A DNA stretch of 64,000 bases from Parasphingopyxis sp. CP4 (GTDB lineage: Bacteria > Pseudomonadota > Alphaproteobacteria > Sphingomonadales > Sphingomonadaceae). The stretch lies in contig NZ_CP051130.1 of the NCBI RefSeq assembly GCF_013378055.1, positions 2,482,001 to 2,546,000 on the forward strand, given 5' to 3'. Below, in pieces: positions 16,049 through 24,342 of this stretch. A program made the position numbers and the translations under genes. Under the pieces are notes generated by a model. The model had not been told where the DNA came from and did not search any database. It worked only from the letters and a program-made list of their open reading frames with translations. Position 1 is the first letter of the stretch. The number at the start of each line of letters is the position of its first letter.

Positions 16049-17371
16049 ATGCGCCGCTTGCTCTATGCCCTTCCCCTGCTTTTCGCGTCACCAGCCTATG
16101 CCGATGAGCTGAGCGATGCCGTTGCGGCAGACATACCCGAGCTGATGGAGCTCTATCGTCATCTCCATGCCAATCCGGAACTTTCCTTCCAGGAAGATGA
16201 TACTGCCGCGCATCTCGCGGCAATCGCCGAAGAGCTTGGCTTTGAGGTGACGACCGGAGTGGGCGGCCATGGCGTTGTTGCGGTAATGGAAAATGGACCC
16301 GGCCCGGTCTTGCTGCTGCGCGCGGATATGGATGGTTTGCCGGTCGAAGAGCAGACAGGGCTTGAATTTGCGAGCACCGTGGTCGCGACCACCGATGAAG
16401 GCATTGAATCGCATGTCATGCATGCCTGTGGCCATGATACGCATATGACCGCCTGGGTCGGTGCGGTGCGCCAGTTGGTGGCGCGGCGCGGCGATTGGTC
16501 GGGCACGCTTGTCGCCATTCTCCAGCCCGCCGAGGAACGCGGCGCAGGCGCGCGCATGATGCTCGAAGATGGCTTGTATGAGCGCTTCCCGCGTCCCGAT
16601 TATGCGCTGACCTTTCATGATTCCGCCTCGGCTCCGGCCGGGACGATCGGTGTCGTGCCCGGCTTTGCCATGGCCAATGTCGATAGCGTTGATATCCATG
16701 TGCGTGGCGTTGGCGGCCATGGCGCCTATCCGCATACGACCCGCGATCCGATCGTGCTGGGCTCCCGGATCGTCGGCGCGTTGCAGACGCTGGTCAGCCG
16801 CGAGGTTGATCCGCAACAGCCCGCCGTGGTGACGGTTGGCAGTTTCCGAGCCGGTTCCAAGCATAATATCATTTCGGACGAAGCGAACCTGCTCCTCACG
16901 GTGCGCAGCTATACCGATGAAGTGCGCGAGCAATTGCTCTCGGGGATTGAGCGGATTTCGCGGGCCGAAGGCATGGTCGCCGGGCTGCCCGAAGAATTGC
17001 TGCCCGAAGTCACGCGGCGCAACGAATATACACCGGCGGTCTATAATACGCTCGAACTGTCCGGAGAGCTGATGGCGCTGTGGCGCGGTCGGTTCGGCGA
17101 AGATCGCGTGCTCGAAGGTGAGCCGGTGATGGGGGGCGAAGATTTCAGCCGCTATTATCGGGCCGATCGCGAAAATATCCAAAGCGTCTTGTTCTGGGTT
17201 GGCGGTGTGCCGATCGATCGCTGGGAAGCCGCACAAAGGGGCGAGATTGACCTGCCGTCGCTGCACAGCGCCTATTGGGCGCCGGATGCCGAGGCGGTGA
17301 TCACCACTGCGACCGAGGCTTTGGTGATGGCAGCGCTCGATATTCTCGCACCAGAGGCGAGCGCGGACTGA
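16049..17371 (+). CDS. Secreted M20 family amidohydrolase, copy 2
   Basis: 440 residues with a Sec signal (ending SPAYA). It carries the same landmarks as the enzyme at 10461: RADMDGLP, MHACGHD, QPAEE, DGLYERFPRP, HGAYPH, KHNII and GGEDFSR. Long shared stretches by eye mark them as paralogues. Differences cluster in the C-terminal third and at the first part of the substrate pocket (FHDSASAPAG against FHVTSALPTG), so specificity may differ. Its SD is GGAGAG before ATG 16049. Periplasmic N-acyl hydrolysis is the likely reaction. Confidence 0.9.
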   Translation: MRRLLYALPLLFASPAYADELSDAVAADIPELMELYRHLHANPELSFQEDDTAAHLAAIAEELGFEVTTGVGGHGVVAVMENGPGPVLLLRADMDGLPVEEQTGLEFASTVVATTDEGIESHVMHACGHDTHMTAWVGAVRQLVARRGDWSGTLVAILQPAEERGAGARMMLEDGLYERFPRPDYALTFHDSASAPAGTIGVVPGFAMANVDSVDIHVRGVGGHGAYPHTTRDPIVLGSRIVGALQTLVSREVDPQQPAVVTVGSFRAGSKHNIISDEANLLLTVRSYTDEVREQLLSGIERISRAEGMVAGLPEELLPEVTRRNEYTPAVYNTLELSGELMALWRGRFGEDRVLEGEPVMGGEDFSRYYRADRENIQSVLFWVGGVPIDRWEAAQRGEIDLPSLHSAYWAPDAEAVITTATEALVMAALDILAPEASAD

Positions 17372-17395
17372 AGCGGCCGGCAGAGTCTCGCTCCG

Positions 17396-17418
17396 TTATT
17401 GAGAAACATTATCAATAA
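17396..17418. promoter_or_regulatory. Inverted repeat upstream of rubrerythrin
   Basis: A perfect TTATTGA-N9-TCAATAA in an AT-rich stretch about 140 bp before the rubrerythrin start. It could be an operator; the AT-rich inner part (AAACATTATCAATAA) loosely resembles Fur-type half sites. Not assigned. Confidence 0.35.
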
Positions 17419-17473
17419 ATAACAAGCGATTAATCGGTTTCCTCGCTCAAGCCGATCAGCTATTTGCGTTTCA

Positions 17474-17488
17474 ATCGAATCGTTCGAT
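17474..17488. promoter_or_regulatory. Second palindrome upstream of rubrerythrin
   Basis: ATCGAA-TCG-TTCGAT, a perfect 6-3-6 palindrome 68 bp before the rubrerythrin ATG, a suitable place for a repressor or redox sensor. The protein that binds it is unknown. Confidence 0.35.
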
Positions 17489-17555
17489 CACCTACACCCG
17501 AATCAAGTCCGGAGCATCGCCGGGCCATATTACTCGTTCACTCAGGGGAATTATC

Positions 17556-17981
17556 ATGGATCTCAAAGGCAGCCAGACCGAAGACAATCTCAAGGCCGCA
17601 TTTGCCGGTGAAAGCCAGGCCAATCGCCGCTATCTCTATTTCGCGCAAAAGGCCGATATTGAAGGCCATAATGATGTTGCCGCCGTATTCCGCTCAACCG
17701 CGGAAGGCGAAACCGGCCATGCGCACGGCCATCTCGAATTTCTCGAAGAAACGGGCGATCCGGCCACCGGCGAACCGATTGGTTCGACCGAGCAAAATCT
17801 CGCGGCCGCCATCGCTGGTGAAACCCATGAATATACCGATATGTATCCGGGCATGGTGAAGACGGCGCGCGAAGAAGGGTTCGACGAGATCGCGGACTGG
17901 TTCGAAACGCTGGCCAAGGCGGAAAAGAGCCATGCCGGCAAATTCCAGCGCACGCTCGATACGCTGAAAGCCGACGCGTAA
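17556..17981 (+). CDS. Rubrerythrin (ferritin-like di-iron protein, no rubredoxin domain)
   Basis: 141 residues, a single four-helix di-iron domain. Likely ligands: Glu19, Glu52 with His55 (EGETGH), Glu89 and Glu92 (GETHEY), Glu123 with His126 (EKSH). The C-terminal rubredoxin domain of classical rubrerythrins is missing, so electrons must come from a partner, possibly the Fe-S protein encoded next. The expected role is peroxide reduction in the cytoplasm. It starts at a clear GGGG-rich SD and ends in a terminator, so it is likely expressed above the downstream genes. Confidence 0.9.
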   Translation: MDLKGSQTEDNLKAAFAGESQANRRYLYFAQKADIEGHNDVAAVFRSTAEGETGHAHGHLEFLEETGDPATGEPIGSTEQNLAAAIAGETHEYTDMYPGMVKTAREEGFDEIADWFETLAKAEKSHAGKFQRTLDTLKADA

Positions 17982-18009
17982 GTCGCTTGCAGTGTTGAAT
18001 TGAAAAGGC

Positions 18010-18039
18010 GGGGATGGGTGAAAGCCCGTCCCCCTTTTT
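18010..18039 (+). terminator. Terminator after rubrerythrin
   Basis: GGGGATGGG pairs with CCCGTCCCC (one G-T pair, loop TGAAAG, 18010-18033), followed by T5 at 18035-18039. It separates rubrerythrin from its two co-directional partners, allowing a short abundant rubrerythrin mRNA with partial read-through. Confidence 0.8.
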
Positions 18040-18084
18040 CTTCGCGGCCCCTATAGCGGGCCGGCCAAAGGGGAGAGCGAGATC

Positions 18085-19416
18085 ATGCAGGAAGGCAGCC
18101 TGGGAGCGCCGACGCGCCATCCGATCGCCTGGCAGGATGATGCGTTTTACGACGAGGAGCTGCTCGATGCCGAGCTGCGCCGCGTCTTTGACATTTGCCA
18201 TGGCTGTCGTCGCTGCTTCAATCTGTGCGACAGTTTCCCACAGCTCTTCGACCTGATCGACGAGAGCGAGAATGAGGATGTCGAGAGCCTCGACAGCGCC
18301 GATTTCAAGCCGGTCGTCGATGCCTGCACCCTGTGTGACATGTGCTTCATGGTGAAGTGCCCCTATGTCCCGCCGCACGAATTCGATCTCGATTTCCCGC
18401 ACCTGATGCTCCGCGCCCGGGCGATCGAGCATAAGAAGGGCGAGACCAGCTTCACCGACACGCAGCTCGCCAAGACGGATCGCAACGGCAAGCTAGCCAC
18501 GAAAGTTTCCGGCCTCGCCAACTGGGCGACCAAGGAATCGAATGGCATGACCCGCGGCGCAATGGAAAAGACGCTGGGCATCGATAAGCGCGCGCATCTG
18601 CCGCGCTATGAATCCAAGCCGCTCACCAAGACGCCCGCCGACGCGATGCCCGCGGTCAATGTCGATGCGCCGAGCTTCGGTCGCAAGGCCGCGATCTATG
18701 CGACCTGCTATGGCAATTTCAACGATGCGACGCCCGGCAAGGCCGCGCTGGATGTGCTTGCCCATAACGGCGTCCAGTGCCGGATCGAGCATCCGCTATG
18801 CTGCGGTATGCCGCTCCTCGAAAATGGCGATCTGGACGGCGTGGCCAAAAGCGCCCAAGCCGTCGCCGCGCATTTCGAGCCGCTGATCGATCGCGGCTAT
18901 GATATCGTCGCGCTGACCCCGTCCTGCGCGCTGATGCTCAAATTCGAATGGCCGCTCATCCTGCCCGACAATCCGATCGTGCAGAAGCTTGCCGAACATA
19001 CGCGGGACCTGGCGCAATATGTGGTGGAGCTATCCAAGGACAAAGGCCTTGTTGAGCTGCCCGAGATGGATAGCAAGGTCGGCATTCATTTTTCCTGCCA
19101 TAGCCGCGCGCAGAATATGGGCGCCAAGGCGATGGAGATGCTCAAGCTTATTCCCGGTACGACACCGACGATTGTCGAACGCTGCTCGGGCCATGGCGGC
19201 AAATGGGGAATCATGGCCGAAAATTACGATACCGCCGTCAAGCTCGCCCGGCCGACGGTGCGCAATCTGAAGAAGACTGATCCGGACTATATTGTCAGCG
19301 AATGCCCGCTTGCCGGTCCGCATCTGCGCGAGGTCATGGAGATGGCCGATGGCGATGCCGCGCCCGAGCGGATCGGTCACCCGATCGAGATACTGGCCAA
19401 GGCCTATGGATATTAG
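18085..19416 (+). CDS. Heterodisulfide-reductase-related Fe-S protein (GlpC/HdrB type)
   Basis: 443 residues. Two ferredoxin-type [4Fe-4S] motifs: Cys38, 41, 44, 48 and Cys81, 84, 87, 92. Two CCG-type cysteine domains follow (CYGNF with HPLCCGMP; HFSCHSR with ERCSGHGG), as in HdrD and GlpC. It should move electrons between Fe-S centres and a thiol/disulfide or di-iron partner. The family co-occurs with rubrerythrin and DUF3501, exactly as here, so it is a candidate electron donor to rubrerythrin. GGGGAGAG precedes ATG 18085. Confidence 0.88.
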   Translation: MQEGSLGAPTRHPIAWQDDAFYDEELLDAELRRVFDICHGCRRCFNLCDSFPQLFDLIDESENEDVESLDSADFKPVVDACTLCDMCFMVKCPYVPPHEFDLDFPHLMLRARAIEHKKGETSFTDTQLAKTDRNGKLATKVSGLANWATKESNGMTRGAMEKTLGIDKRAHLPRYESKPLTKTPADAMPAVNVDAPSFGRKAAIYATCYGNFNDATPGKAALDVLAHNGVQCRIEHPLCCGMPLLENGDLDGVAKSAQAVAAHFEPLIDRGYDIVALTPSCALMLKFEWPLILPDNPIVQKLAEHTRDLAQYVVELSKDKGLVELPEMDSKVGIHFSCHSRAQNMGAKAMEMLKLIPGTTPTIVERCSGHGGKWGIMAENYDTAVKLARPTVRNLKKTDPDYIVSECPLAGPHLREVMEMADGDAAPERIGHPIEILAKAYGY

Positions 19417-19422
19417 GAGCCA

Positions 19423-20019
19423 ATGATGCCGCGCGATGCCCGCGAAATTACCGCCGAGGATATTCTCGGCCTGGAAGACTTTGAAAAGATCCGCGCCGAA
19501 AAGCGCGAGGAGAATCTGCTGCGCAAGCGGTTTCGGCGCCTTTCCGTCGGACCGCATGTAACGGTATATTTTGAGTCCTGGGACACGATGTGGCTCCAGG
19601 TCCAGGAAATGCTGCGCATCGAAAAAGGCGGGGAGGAGCAGCTGGTCGACGAGCTCGCCGCCTATAATCCGATGATCCCCAATGGCGATGAGCTGACCTG
19701 TACGCTGATGTTTGAGATCGAGGATCCGGATCGCCGTGACGCGCTGCTCAACCAGCTGGGCGGGGTGATCGACCATATCCATATCGTCATCGATGGCGAA
19801 AAGATCGGCGCGACGCCCGAACAGGATGTCGATCGCGAAAATGATAGCGGCAAAGCTTCGTCCGTTTTGTTTCTCCACTTCGCCTTCACCGCCGAGCAAA
19901 AAGCAAAGTTCCGCGATACGGCCAACCAGATCCTCTTCCAGATCGATCATGCCGCCTATGGCCATGCCGCGATCATCGGCGATGAAATGCGCGCTGAGCT
20001 AACGCGGGATTTTGGGTAG
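19423..20019 (+). CDS. DUF3501 family protein
   Basis: 198 residues, soluble, acidic. The N-terminal LEDFEKIRAEKR, the central VTVYFESWDTMWLQVQEMLRIE and the repeated acidic segments are the DUF3501 signature. Two start codons (19423, 19426) follow AGGAG; the second has the better spacing. It follows the Fe-S gene by six bases and is surely co-transcribed. Function unknown; conserved association with rubrerythrin suggests a structural or assembly role in the same redox system. Confidence 0.85.
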   Translation: MMPRDAREITAEDILGLEDFEKIRAEKREENLLRKRFRRLSVGPHVTVYFESWDTMWLQVQEMLRIEKGGEEQLVDELAAYNPMIPNGDELTCTLMFEIEDPDRRDALLNQLGGVIDHIHIVIDGEKIGATPEQDVDRENDSGKASSVLFLHFAFTAEQKAKFRDTANQILFQIDHAAYGHAAIIGDEMRAELTRDFG

Positions 20020-20042
20020 ATAGTTTCAGAACCGACTTAGAT

Positions 20043-20178
20043 TTGTCAGAAACTTCCTCGCGGAAGTTCGCGGCACCAGCCCGCTCCCCCTCCCGACCGC
20101 CCACAGGGTACACTTAATGGGCGGCCGGGAGGGGGAGTGGGCCGGAGCCGCGACATTGCGATAGCAATGTTCTGACAA
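20043..20178. repeat. 136-bp palindromic element with two nested hairpins
   Basis: Two 61-base arms (20043-20103 and 20118-20178) are reverse complements apart from scattered changes, around a 14-base loop; each outer end is TTGTCAGAA. Each arm holds its own 7-bp mini-hairpin: AACTTCC/GGAAGTT on the left, ACATTGC/GCAATGT on the right. Three pair changes between them are compensatory. A related half-element lies at 56714-56759. No coding capacity. It resembles a MITE or large REP-type element between the convergent DUF3501 and aceA genes. Confidence 0.75.
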
Positions 20179-20179
20179 G

Positions 20180-20219
20180 CCAAAAGAAAACGCCCGCCAG
20201 GATTTCTCCGGACGGGCGT
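20180..20219 (-). terminator. Distal terminator downstream of aceA
   Basis: On the minus strand ACGCCCG...CGGGCGT (20219-20213 with 20196-20190) is followed by TTTTCTTTT. It would stop leftward transcription from aceA before the palindromic element. Confidence 0.6.
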
Positions 20220-20286
20220 CTCTTCTCCTCCCCAGGAAAAGCTCTGTAATTCTGGGCAGGCACCCTCTCCCAGGGGTGTTTGCAAT

Positions 20287-20312
20287 AAAAAGGATGGGGG
20301 CACCCGCCCCCA
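20287..20312 (-). terminator. Proximal terminator downstream of aceA
   Basis: On the minus strand TGGGGGC-GGGT-GCCCCCA (20312-20295) is followed by TCC and T5. It begins 20 bases after the aceA stop. The two terminators leave about 70 bases between them, with no open frame that I can support. Confidence 0.65.
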
Positions 20313-20331
20313 CCAGTAAGCTCCTAAAACT

Positions 20332-21612
20332 TTATTCGGCTGCCTCGACAAACTGGTCGGCTTCGGTCGATTCCGCGAGTGCGGTGGTCGAGCTCTGGCC
20401 CCCGGTAATGGCGTTCGAGACGAGATCGAAATAGCCGGTGCCGACTTCGCGCTGATGGCGCGTTGCGGTGTAGCCATTTTCTTCGGCATCAAATTCAGCC
20501 TGTTGCAGCTCGGAATAGGCAGCCATGCCGCGATCCTTATAGCCGCGTGCGAGCTCGAACATCCCGTAGTTGAGCTGGTGGAAACCGGCCAGCGTAACAA
20601 ACTGGAACTTATATCCCATGGCACCGATCTCGCGCTGGAACTTGGCGATCGTGTCCTTGTCGAGATTGGCTTCCCAGTTGAAGCTTGGCGAACAGTTATA
20701 GGCCAGCATCTTGTTCGGATATTCCTTCTTGATCGCTTCGGCAAAGCGCCGTGCATCATCAAGGTTCGGCTTGGAGGTTTCCCACCAGAGCAGATCAGCA
20801 TGCTCGGCAAAGGCAAGGCCGCGCTTGATGCAGTGATCAACACCGGTGCCGTCTTTCAGGCGGAAGAACCCTTCGGCCGTCCGCTCGCCGGTCATGAATT
20901 CATGATCACGCTCGTCAATGTCAGACGTCATGAGCTTGGCGCTCTCGGCATCGGTCCGGGCACAGATCACCATCGGCACGCCGCAGACATCGGCTGCGAG
21001 CCGGGCGGCGTCGAGGTTGCGGATATGGGCCTGGGTCGGGATCAGCACCTTGCCGCCAAGATGGCCGCACTTCTTTTCGGACGCCAGCTGATCTTCATAG
21101 TGAACGCCAGCAGCGCCCGCAGCGACATAGGCCTTCATGATCTCAAAACAGTTGAGCGGTCCGCCAAAACCGGCTTCGGCATCGGCAACGATCGGGGCGA
21201 ACCAGTCGCGCTCGGCTCCGCCTTCGCTATGCTCGATCTGGTCGGCACGCTGCAGCGTGTTGTTGATCTTGCGGGCAAGCTCGGGGCCGGCATTGGCCGG
21301 GTAGAGCGACTGATCGGGATACATGGCACCGGCCGTGTTATTGTCAGCGGCAACCTGCCAGCCTGAAAGATAGATGGCCTGGAGCCCGGCGCGCACCATC
21401 TGCATCGCCTGATTGCCCGACAGCGCGCCCAGCGCGTTGATATAATCTTCGTTGTGGAGCAGTTCCCACAGCTTGTTCGCGCCCTTGCTGGCCAGCGTAT
21501 AATCAATGGCTACCGATCCGCGCAGCGCCTCAACCTTGTCGGTGTCATAGGGGCGGGTGATTCCGTCGAAACGGCCCGGTGCAGCGGGAATAAGCTCTTC
21601 AAACGTCGCCAT
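20332..21612 (-). CDS. aceA: Isocitrate lyase
   Basis: 426 residues. Signature KKCGHLGGK contains the catalytic Cys; substrate and Mg2+ motifs [26 protein letters not shown] and NCSPSFNW are all present. It splits isocitrate to glyoxylate and succinate, the first step of the glyoxylate shunt for growth on acetate or fatty acids. Start is ATG 21612 (MATFEELIP); the frame runs upstream to 21660 without conservation. Divergent from the ScfR/RamB-like regulator. Malate synthase is not in the window. Confidence 0.97.
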   Translation of the reverse strand: MATFEELIPAAPGRFDGITRPYDTDKVEALRGSVAIDYTLASKGANKLWELLHNEDYINALGALSGNQAMQMVRAGLQAIYLSGWQVAADNNTAGAMYPDQSLYPANAGPELARKINNTLQRADQIEHSEGGAERDWFAPIVADAEAGFGGPLNCFEIMKAYVAAGAAGVHYEDQLASEKKCGHLGGKVLIPTQAHIRNLDAARLAADVCGVPMVICARTDAESAKLMTSDIDERDHEFMTGERTAEGFFRLKDGTGVDHCIKRGLAFAEHADLLWWETSKPNLDDARRFAEAIKKEYPNKMLAYNCSPSFNWEANLDKDTIAKFQREIGAMGYKFQFVTLAGFHQLNYGMFELARGYKDRGMAAYSELQQAEFDAEENGYTATRHQREVGTGYFDLVSNAITGGQSSTTALAESTEADQFVEAAE

Positions 21613-21813
21613 TGTAGTTAATCCTTTACACATATTTTGAAACGGGGAGGAACGGCTCATGGCCGCGCTTCGGAGGTTTCAGTAGCCGATTCGCGCGTCA
21701 GCGCCTATGCTGCAATGCGACATATTCGGGTGTGATGGTGCGATTCAGGCAGAGATCGTCTGTCATGTTGTAAAGATATTGACAAGCGCTCTTCTGGGTG
21801 GTGATGAGTGACT
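21613..21813. promoter_or_regulatory. Shared aceA / regulator control region
   Basis: 201 bp between divergent starts. TGTAAAGGAT (minus strand, 21630-21621) lies 9 bp before aceA, and TGTAAAGAT (plus, 21769-21777) before the regulator gene: the same word facing out towards each gene. They are possible half sites for the adjacent XRE regulator. No clear -35/-10 pair was found. Confidence 0.35.
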
Positions 21814-23202
21814 ATGGCTGACGCGAAACTCTTTGCCGGACACCGGATCAAGCGGATCCGCAGACAGGCGAGCCTGACCCAGGCGGCGATGGCCGATATG
21901 CTGGATATCAGCCCGAGCTATCTCAACCTGATCGAGCGCAACCAGCGCCCCTTATCGGCTACGCTGTTGCTGCGGCTCGCCGAGCGGTTCGACTTCGACC
22001 CGCGCAGCCTGTCGGACGATGAGCCGGGTGGCGGCGAGGCGGGTCTGCGTCGGCGGCTGGTTGATCCGCTATTCGCCGATCTCGATATCGATCGGAGCGA
22101 GCTCCAGGAATGGCTCGCGGCATCGCCCGGCGGTGTCGAAGCCTTTGCCCGCGCCTTTGATCGCATGACGCAGGGCGGCGGCGTCGACCGACCCGAAGCG
22201 GGCGATCCCGTGATCCCGGTCCGGCGCGAAATCGAACGCTGGAAAAATCACTATGCCGATCTTGATGGTCAGGCCGAGGCGTTGGCCGATGAGCTGCGAT
22301 TGGGTGCCGGTGATCTTTATGGCGCGATTGCCGAACGGCTGCGTTCCAAGCACCAGCTCACCATTCGGATCCTGCCCGCCGATGTGATGCCGGATCGATT
22401 GCGGCGGCTCGATCTTCATGCCCGGCAATTGCAGCTGTCTGAAATGCTCGATCAGGCCTCGCGGACCTTTCAGGCCGGATTCCAGCTCGCCCAGATCGAA
22501 GCCAAGGCAGAGATAGAGGCGCTGGTTGCTGGTGCTGAATTCCCCGAGCCGGTCCAGGAGCGTTTCTATCATCGCCATCTCGCCGGCTATTTCGCGGCCG
22601 CGCTGATGATGCCCTATCGCCGCTTCCTGCGGGCGTGCGAATCGAGTGGCTATGATTTCGATCTGTTGCAGCGCCGCTTTGGCGCAGGCTTCGAGCAAGT
22701 CGCCCATCGGCTGACAACTTTGCAGCGGGTCGGCGAGCGCGGCTTGCCCTTCTTCATGCTGCGGATCGATCGGTCGGGCGTCGTATCCAAACGCTATGCC
22801 GGGGCCAGCGGATCGCCTTTGGTCGATGCCGCCGCCTTTTGCCCGCTCTGGCATATCCATCGCGCGTTCGATCGGCCCGGCGAATATGCCCGGCAGCTGG
22901 TTGAGCTCGAGGATGACAGCCGCTGGCTGACCATTTCACGCACCGTGCATCCGGTGGCGAGCGCGCCGAGCGGCGTGCGGGCGGAGTTTGCCGTCGGGCT
23001 GGGCGTGGCGGCCGAGCATGCGACGCAGATCGCCGATGCGCGCGGAATCGCCTTGGATGCAGGGGCGACGCCGATTGGCCTGGGCTGCCGCGCCTGTACC
23101 CGTGCGGATTGCCCGCAACGCAGTGCACCGCCGACGGGCCGGGCGCTGCTGATCAATGAACGCGAACGCGCGCTGACACCGTTCGCCTTTGCCGGGGATT
23201 AG
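21814..23202 (+). CDS. ScfR/RamB-type XRE transcriptional regulator
   Basis: 462 residues: an XRE helix-turn-helix (about 7-62; QAAMADMLDISPSYLNLIERN), a long linker, an IrrE/DUF955-like part with degenerate metal motif (FYHRHLAGYFAAALMMPY), and a C-terminal Cys-containing DUF2083-like end (GLGCRACTRADCPQR). RamB of actinobacteria controls isocitrate lyase, and the ScfR family in proteobacteria senses short acyl-CoA metabolism. Location divergent from aceA strongly suggests it regulates the shunt. I prefer ATG 21814 over the GTG six bases upstream. Its stop overlaps the manC stop tail to tail. Confidence 0.85.
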   Translation: MADAKLFAGHRIKRIRRQASLTQAAMADMLDISPSYLNLIERNQRPLSATLLLRLAERFDFDPRSLSDDEPGGGEAGLRRRLVDPLFADLDIDRSELQEWLAASPGGVEAFARAFDRMTQGGGVDRPEAGDPVIPVRREIERWKNHYADLDGQAEALADELRLGAGDLYGAIAERLRSKHQLTIRILPADVMPDRLRRLDLHARQLQLSEMLDQASRTFQAGFQLAQIEAKAEIEALVAGAEFPEPVQERFYHRHLAGYFAAALMMPYRRFLRACESSGYDFDLLQRRFGAGFEQVAHRLTTLQRVGERGLPFFMLRIDRSGVVSKRYAGASGSPLVDAAAFCPLWHIHRAFDRPGEYARQLVELEDDSRWLTISRTVHPVASAPSGVRAEFAVGLGVAAEHATQIADARGIALDAGATPIGLGCRACTRADCPQRSAPPTGRALLINERERALTPFAFAGD

Positions 23203-24257
23203 AGCCGCGACTTGCCATCGGTTTTTGCCTTGAGTGTTTCGACGGCTTCCTTGACCCGTTGACTATCGCCGCGCGGCATCACCAGTATCGCGTCTTCCGT
23301 GGCGACGACGATCAAATCCTCGACGCCGATGGTTGTCACGGTCGGTCCGGTCGAGCGGACGAGGCTGTTGCGCGTGTCGATCGCAAGCACATCGCCGTCC
23401 AGCGCATTGCCATCCGCATCCCGCGCGGAGATCGCATGGAGCGCATCCCAGCTGCCGACATCGGACCAGCCCATGGATACCGGCACCACCGCGACCTTCT
23501 CGGCCTTCTCCATCACCGCATAGTCGATCGATATGGCCGGGATACGCGCAAAGGCGGCGGCGTCGGGACGATGGACCGTGCCATCGCGATGACCGGCATC
23601 AAAAGCGGCGCGGGCACCGGCAAGGATATCCGGTGCGTGGCGCTCCAGCGCGTCCAGATAGGCACCGGCGGTGAACAGGAAGATGCCGCCATTCCAATGA
23701 TGGCCGCCCGCCGCGAGCAGCTGTTCGGCAGTCGCCCGATCCGGCTTTTCAATAAAGCGCGCGGCGCGATATCCGCCAGCATCCAGCGCCTCGCCCTGTT
23801 CGATATAGCCATAGCCGGTTTCCGGCCCGTCCGGGGCTATCCCGAACGTGACGAGCCAGCCTTGCATGGCCAGTGCAGTGGCTTTGATGACCGCGTCGCG
23901 AAAGGCATCCGGGTCGGCAATCGCATGATCGCTCGGCATGACCAGCATCGGCGTATCGGGTTCCAGCACGAGTGCGGCCAGCGCAATCGCCGGTGCGGTA
24001 TTGCGGCCTTCGGGTTCCAGGATGATCGCCGCATCGCTTCCCGCGAGCAGCTGGAGAATATCTTCCTGCGCCGCGCCGCCGACGAGCAAGGGCGCGCCAA
24101 ACGCATCGCCGGTCGCCCGGGCCAGCGTGTCTTCGAGCATGGTCGTCTTGCCGAGCAGCCTGAGAAATTGTTTGGGGCGCGCGCCGCGCGATACCGGCCA
24201 TAGCCGGGTCCCGCTGCCGCCTGTTAGGATGACGGGTGTGATCGTCGCTTCGGTCAT
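23199..24257 (-). CDS. manC: Mannose-1-phosphate guanylyltransferase
   Basis: 352 residues: GDP-mannose pyrophosphorylase domain only, without the C-terminal isomerase of bifunctional ManC/AlgA. Nucleotide-binding VILTGGSGTRLWPVSR and PKQFLRLLG, GRNTAPAIALAAL, FIEKPDRATAE and MGWSDVGSWDAL are typical. It makes GDP-mannose from mannose-1-P and GTP. The missing isomerase is supplied by the separate manA at 51198. GDP-mannose would feed surface polysaccharide; the XrtA glycosyltransferase lies 2 kb away. Confidence 0.93.
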   Translation of the reverse strand: MTEATITPVILTGGSGTRLWPVSRGARPKQFLRLLGKTTMLEDTLARATGDAFGAPLLVGGAAQEDILQLLAGSDAAIILEPEGRNTAPAIALAALVLEPDTPMLVMPSDHAIADPDAFRDAVIKATALAMQGWLVTFGIAPDGPETGYGYIEQGEALDAGGYRAARFIEKPDRATAEQLLAAGGHHWNGGIFLFTAGAYLDALERHAPDILAGARAAFDAGHRDGTVHRPDAAAFARIPAISIDYAVMEKAEKVAVVPVSMGWSDVGSWDALHAISARDADGNALDGDVLAIDTRNSLVRSTGPTVTTIGVEDLIVVATEDAILVMPRGDSQRVKEAVETLKAKTDGKSRL

Positions 24258-24314
24258 TCAGCCTCGCTCATAACTGCGCTTTTTGCGGCTAGGCCATTTT
24301 TGAGCTATATGCGA

Positions 24315-24333
24315 CCTTACGTAAACGTAAAGG
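24315..24333. promoter_or_regulatory. LiuR-type operator in front of the desaturase
   Basis: TTACGT-AA-ACGTAA, a perfect inverted repeat (24317-24330), ends 12 bases before the desaturase ATG and abuts the AGGGAG ribosome site. It matches the TTTACGTNNACGTAAA form known for MerR-family LiuR regulators of branched-chain and fatty-acid catabolism. A bound protein here would block transcription. Confidence 0.55.
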
Positions 24334-24342
24334 GAGTCGGTA

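Noticed and set aside
20219-20290. Small RNA between the two aceA terminators
   Set aside because: There is no promoter-like sequence and only about 70 bases; two terminators in series after a highly expressed gene explain it.
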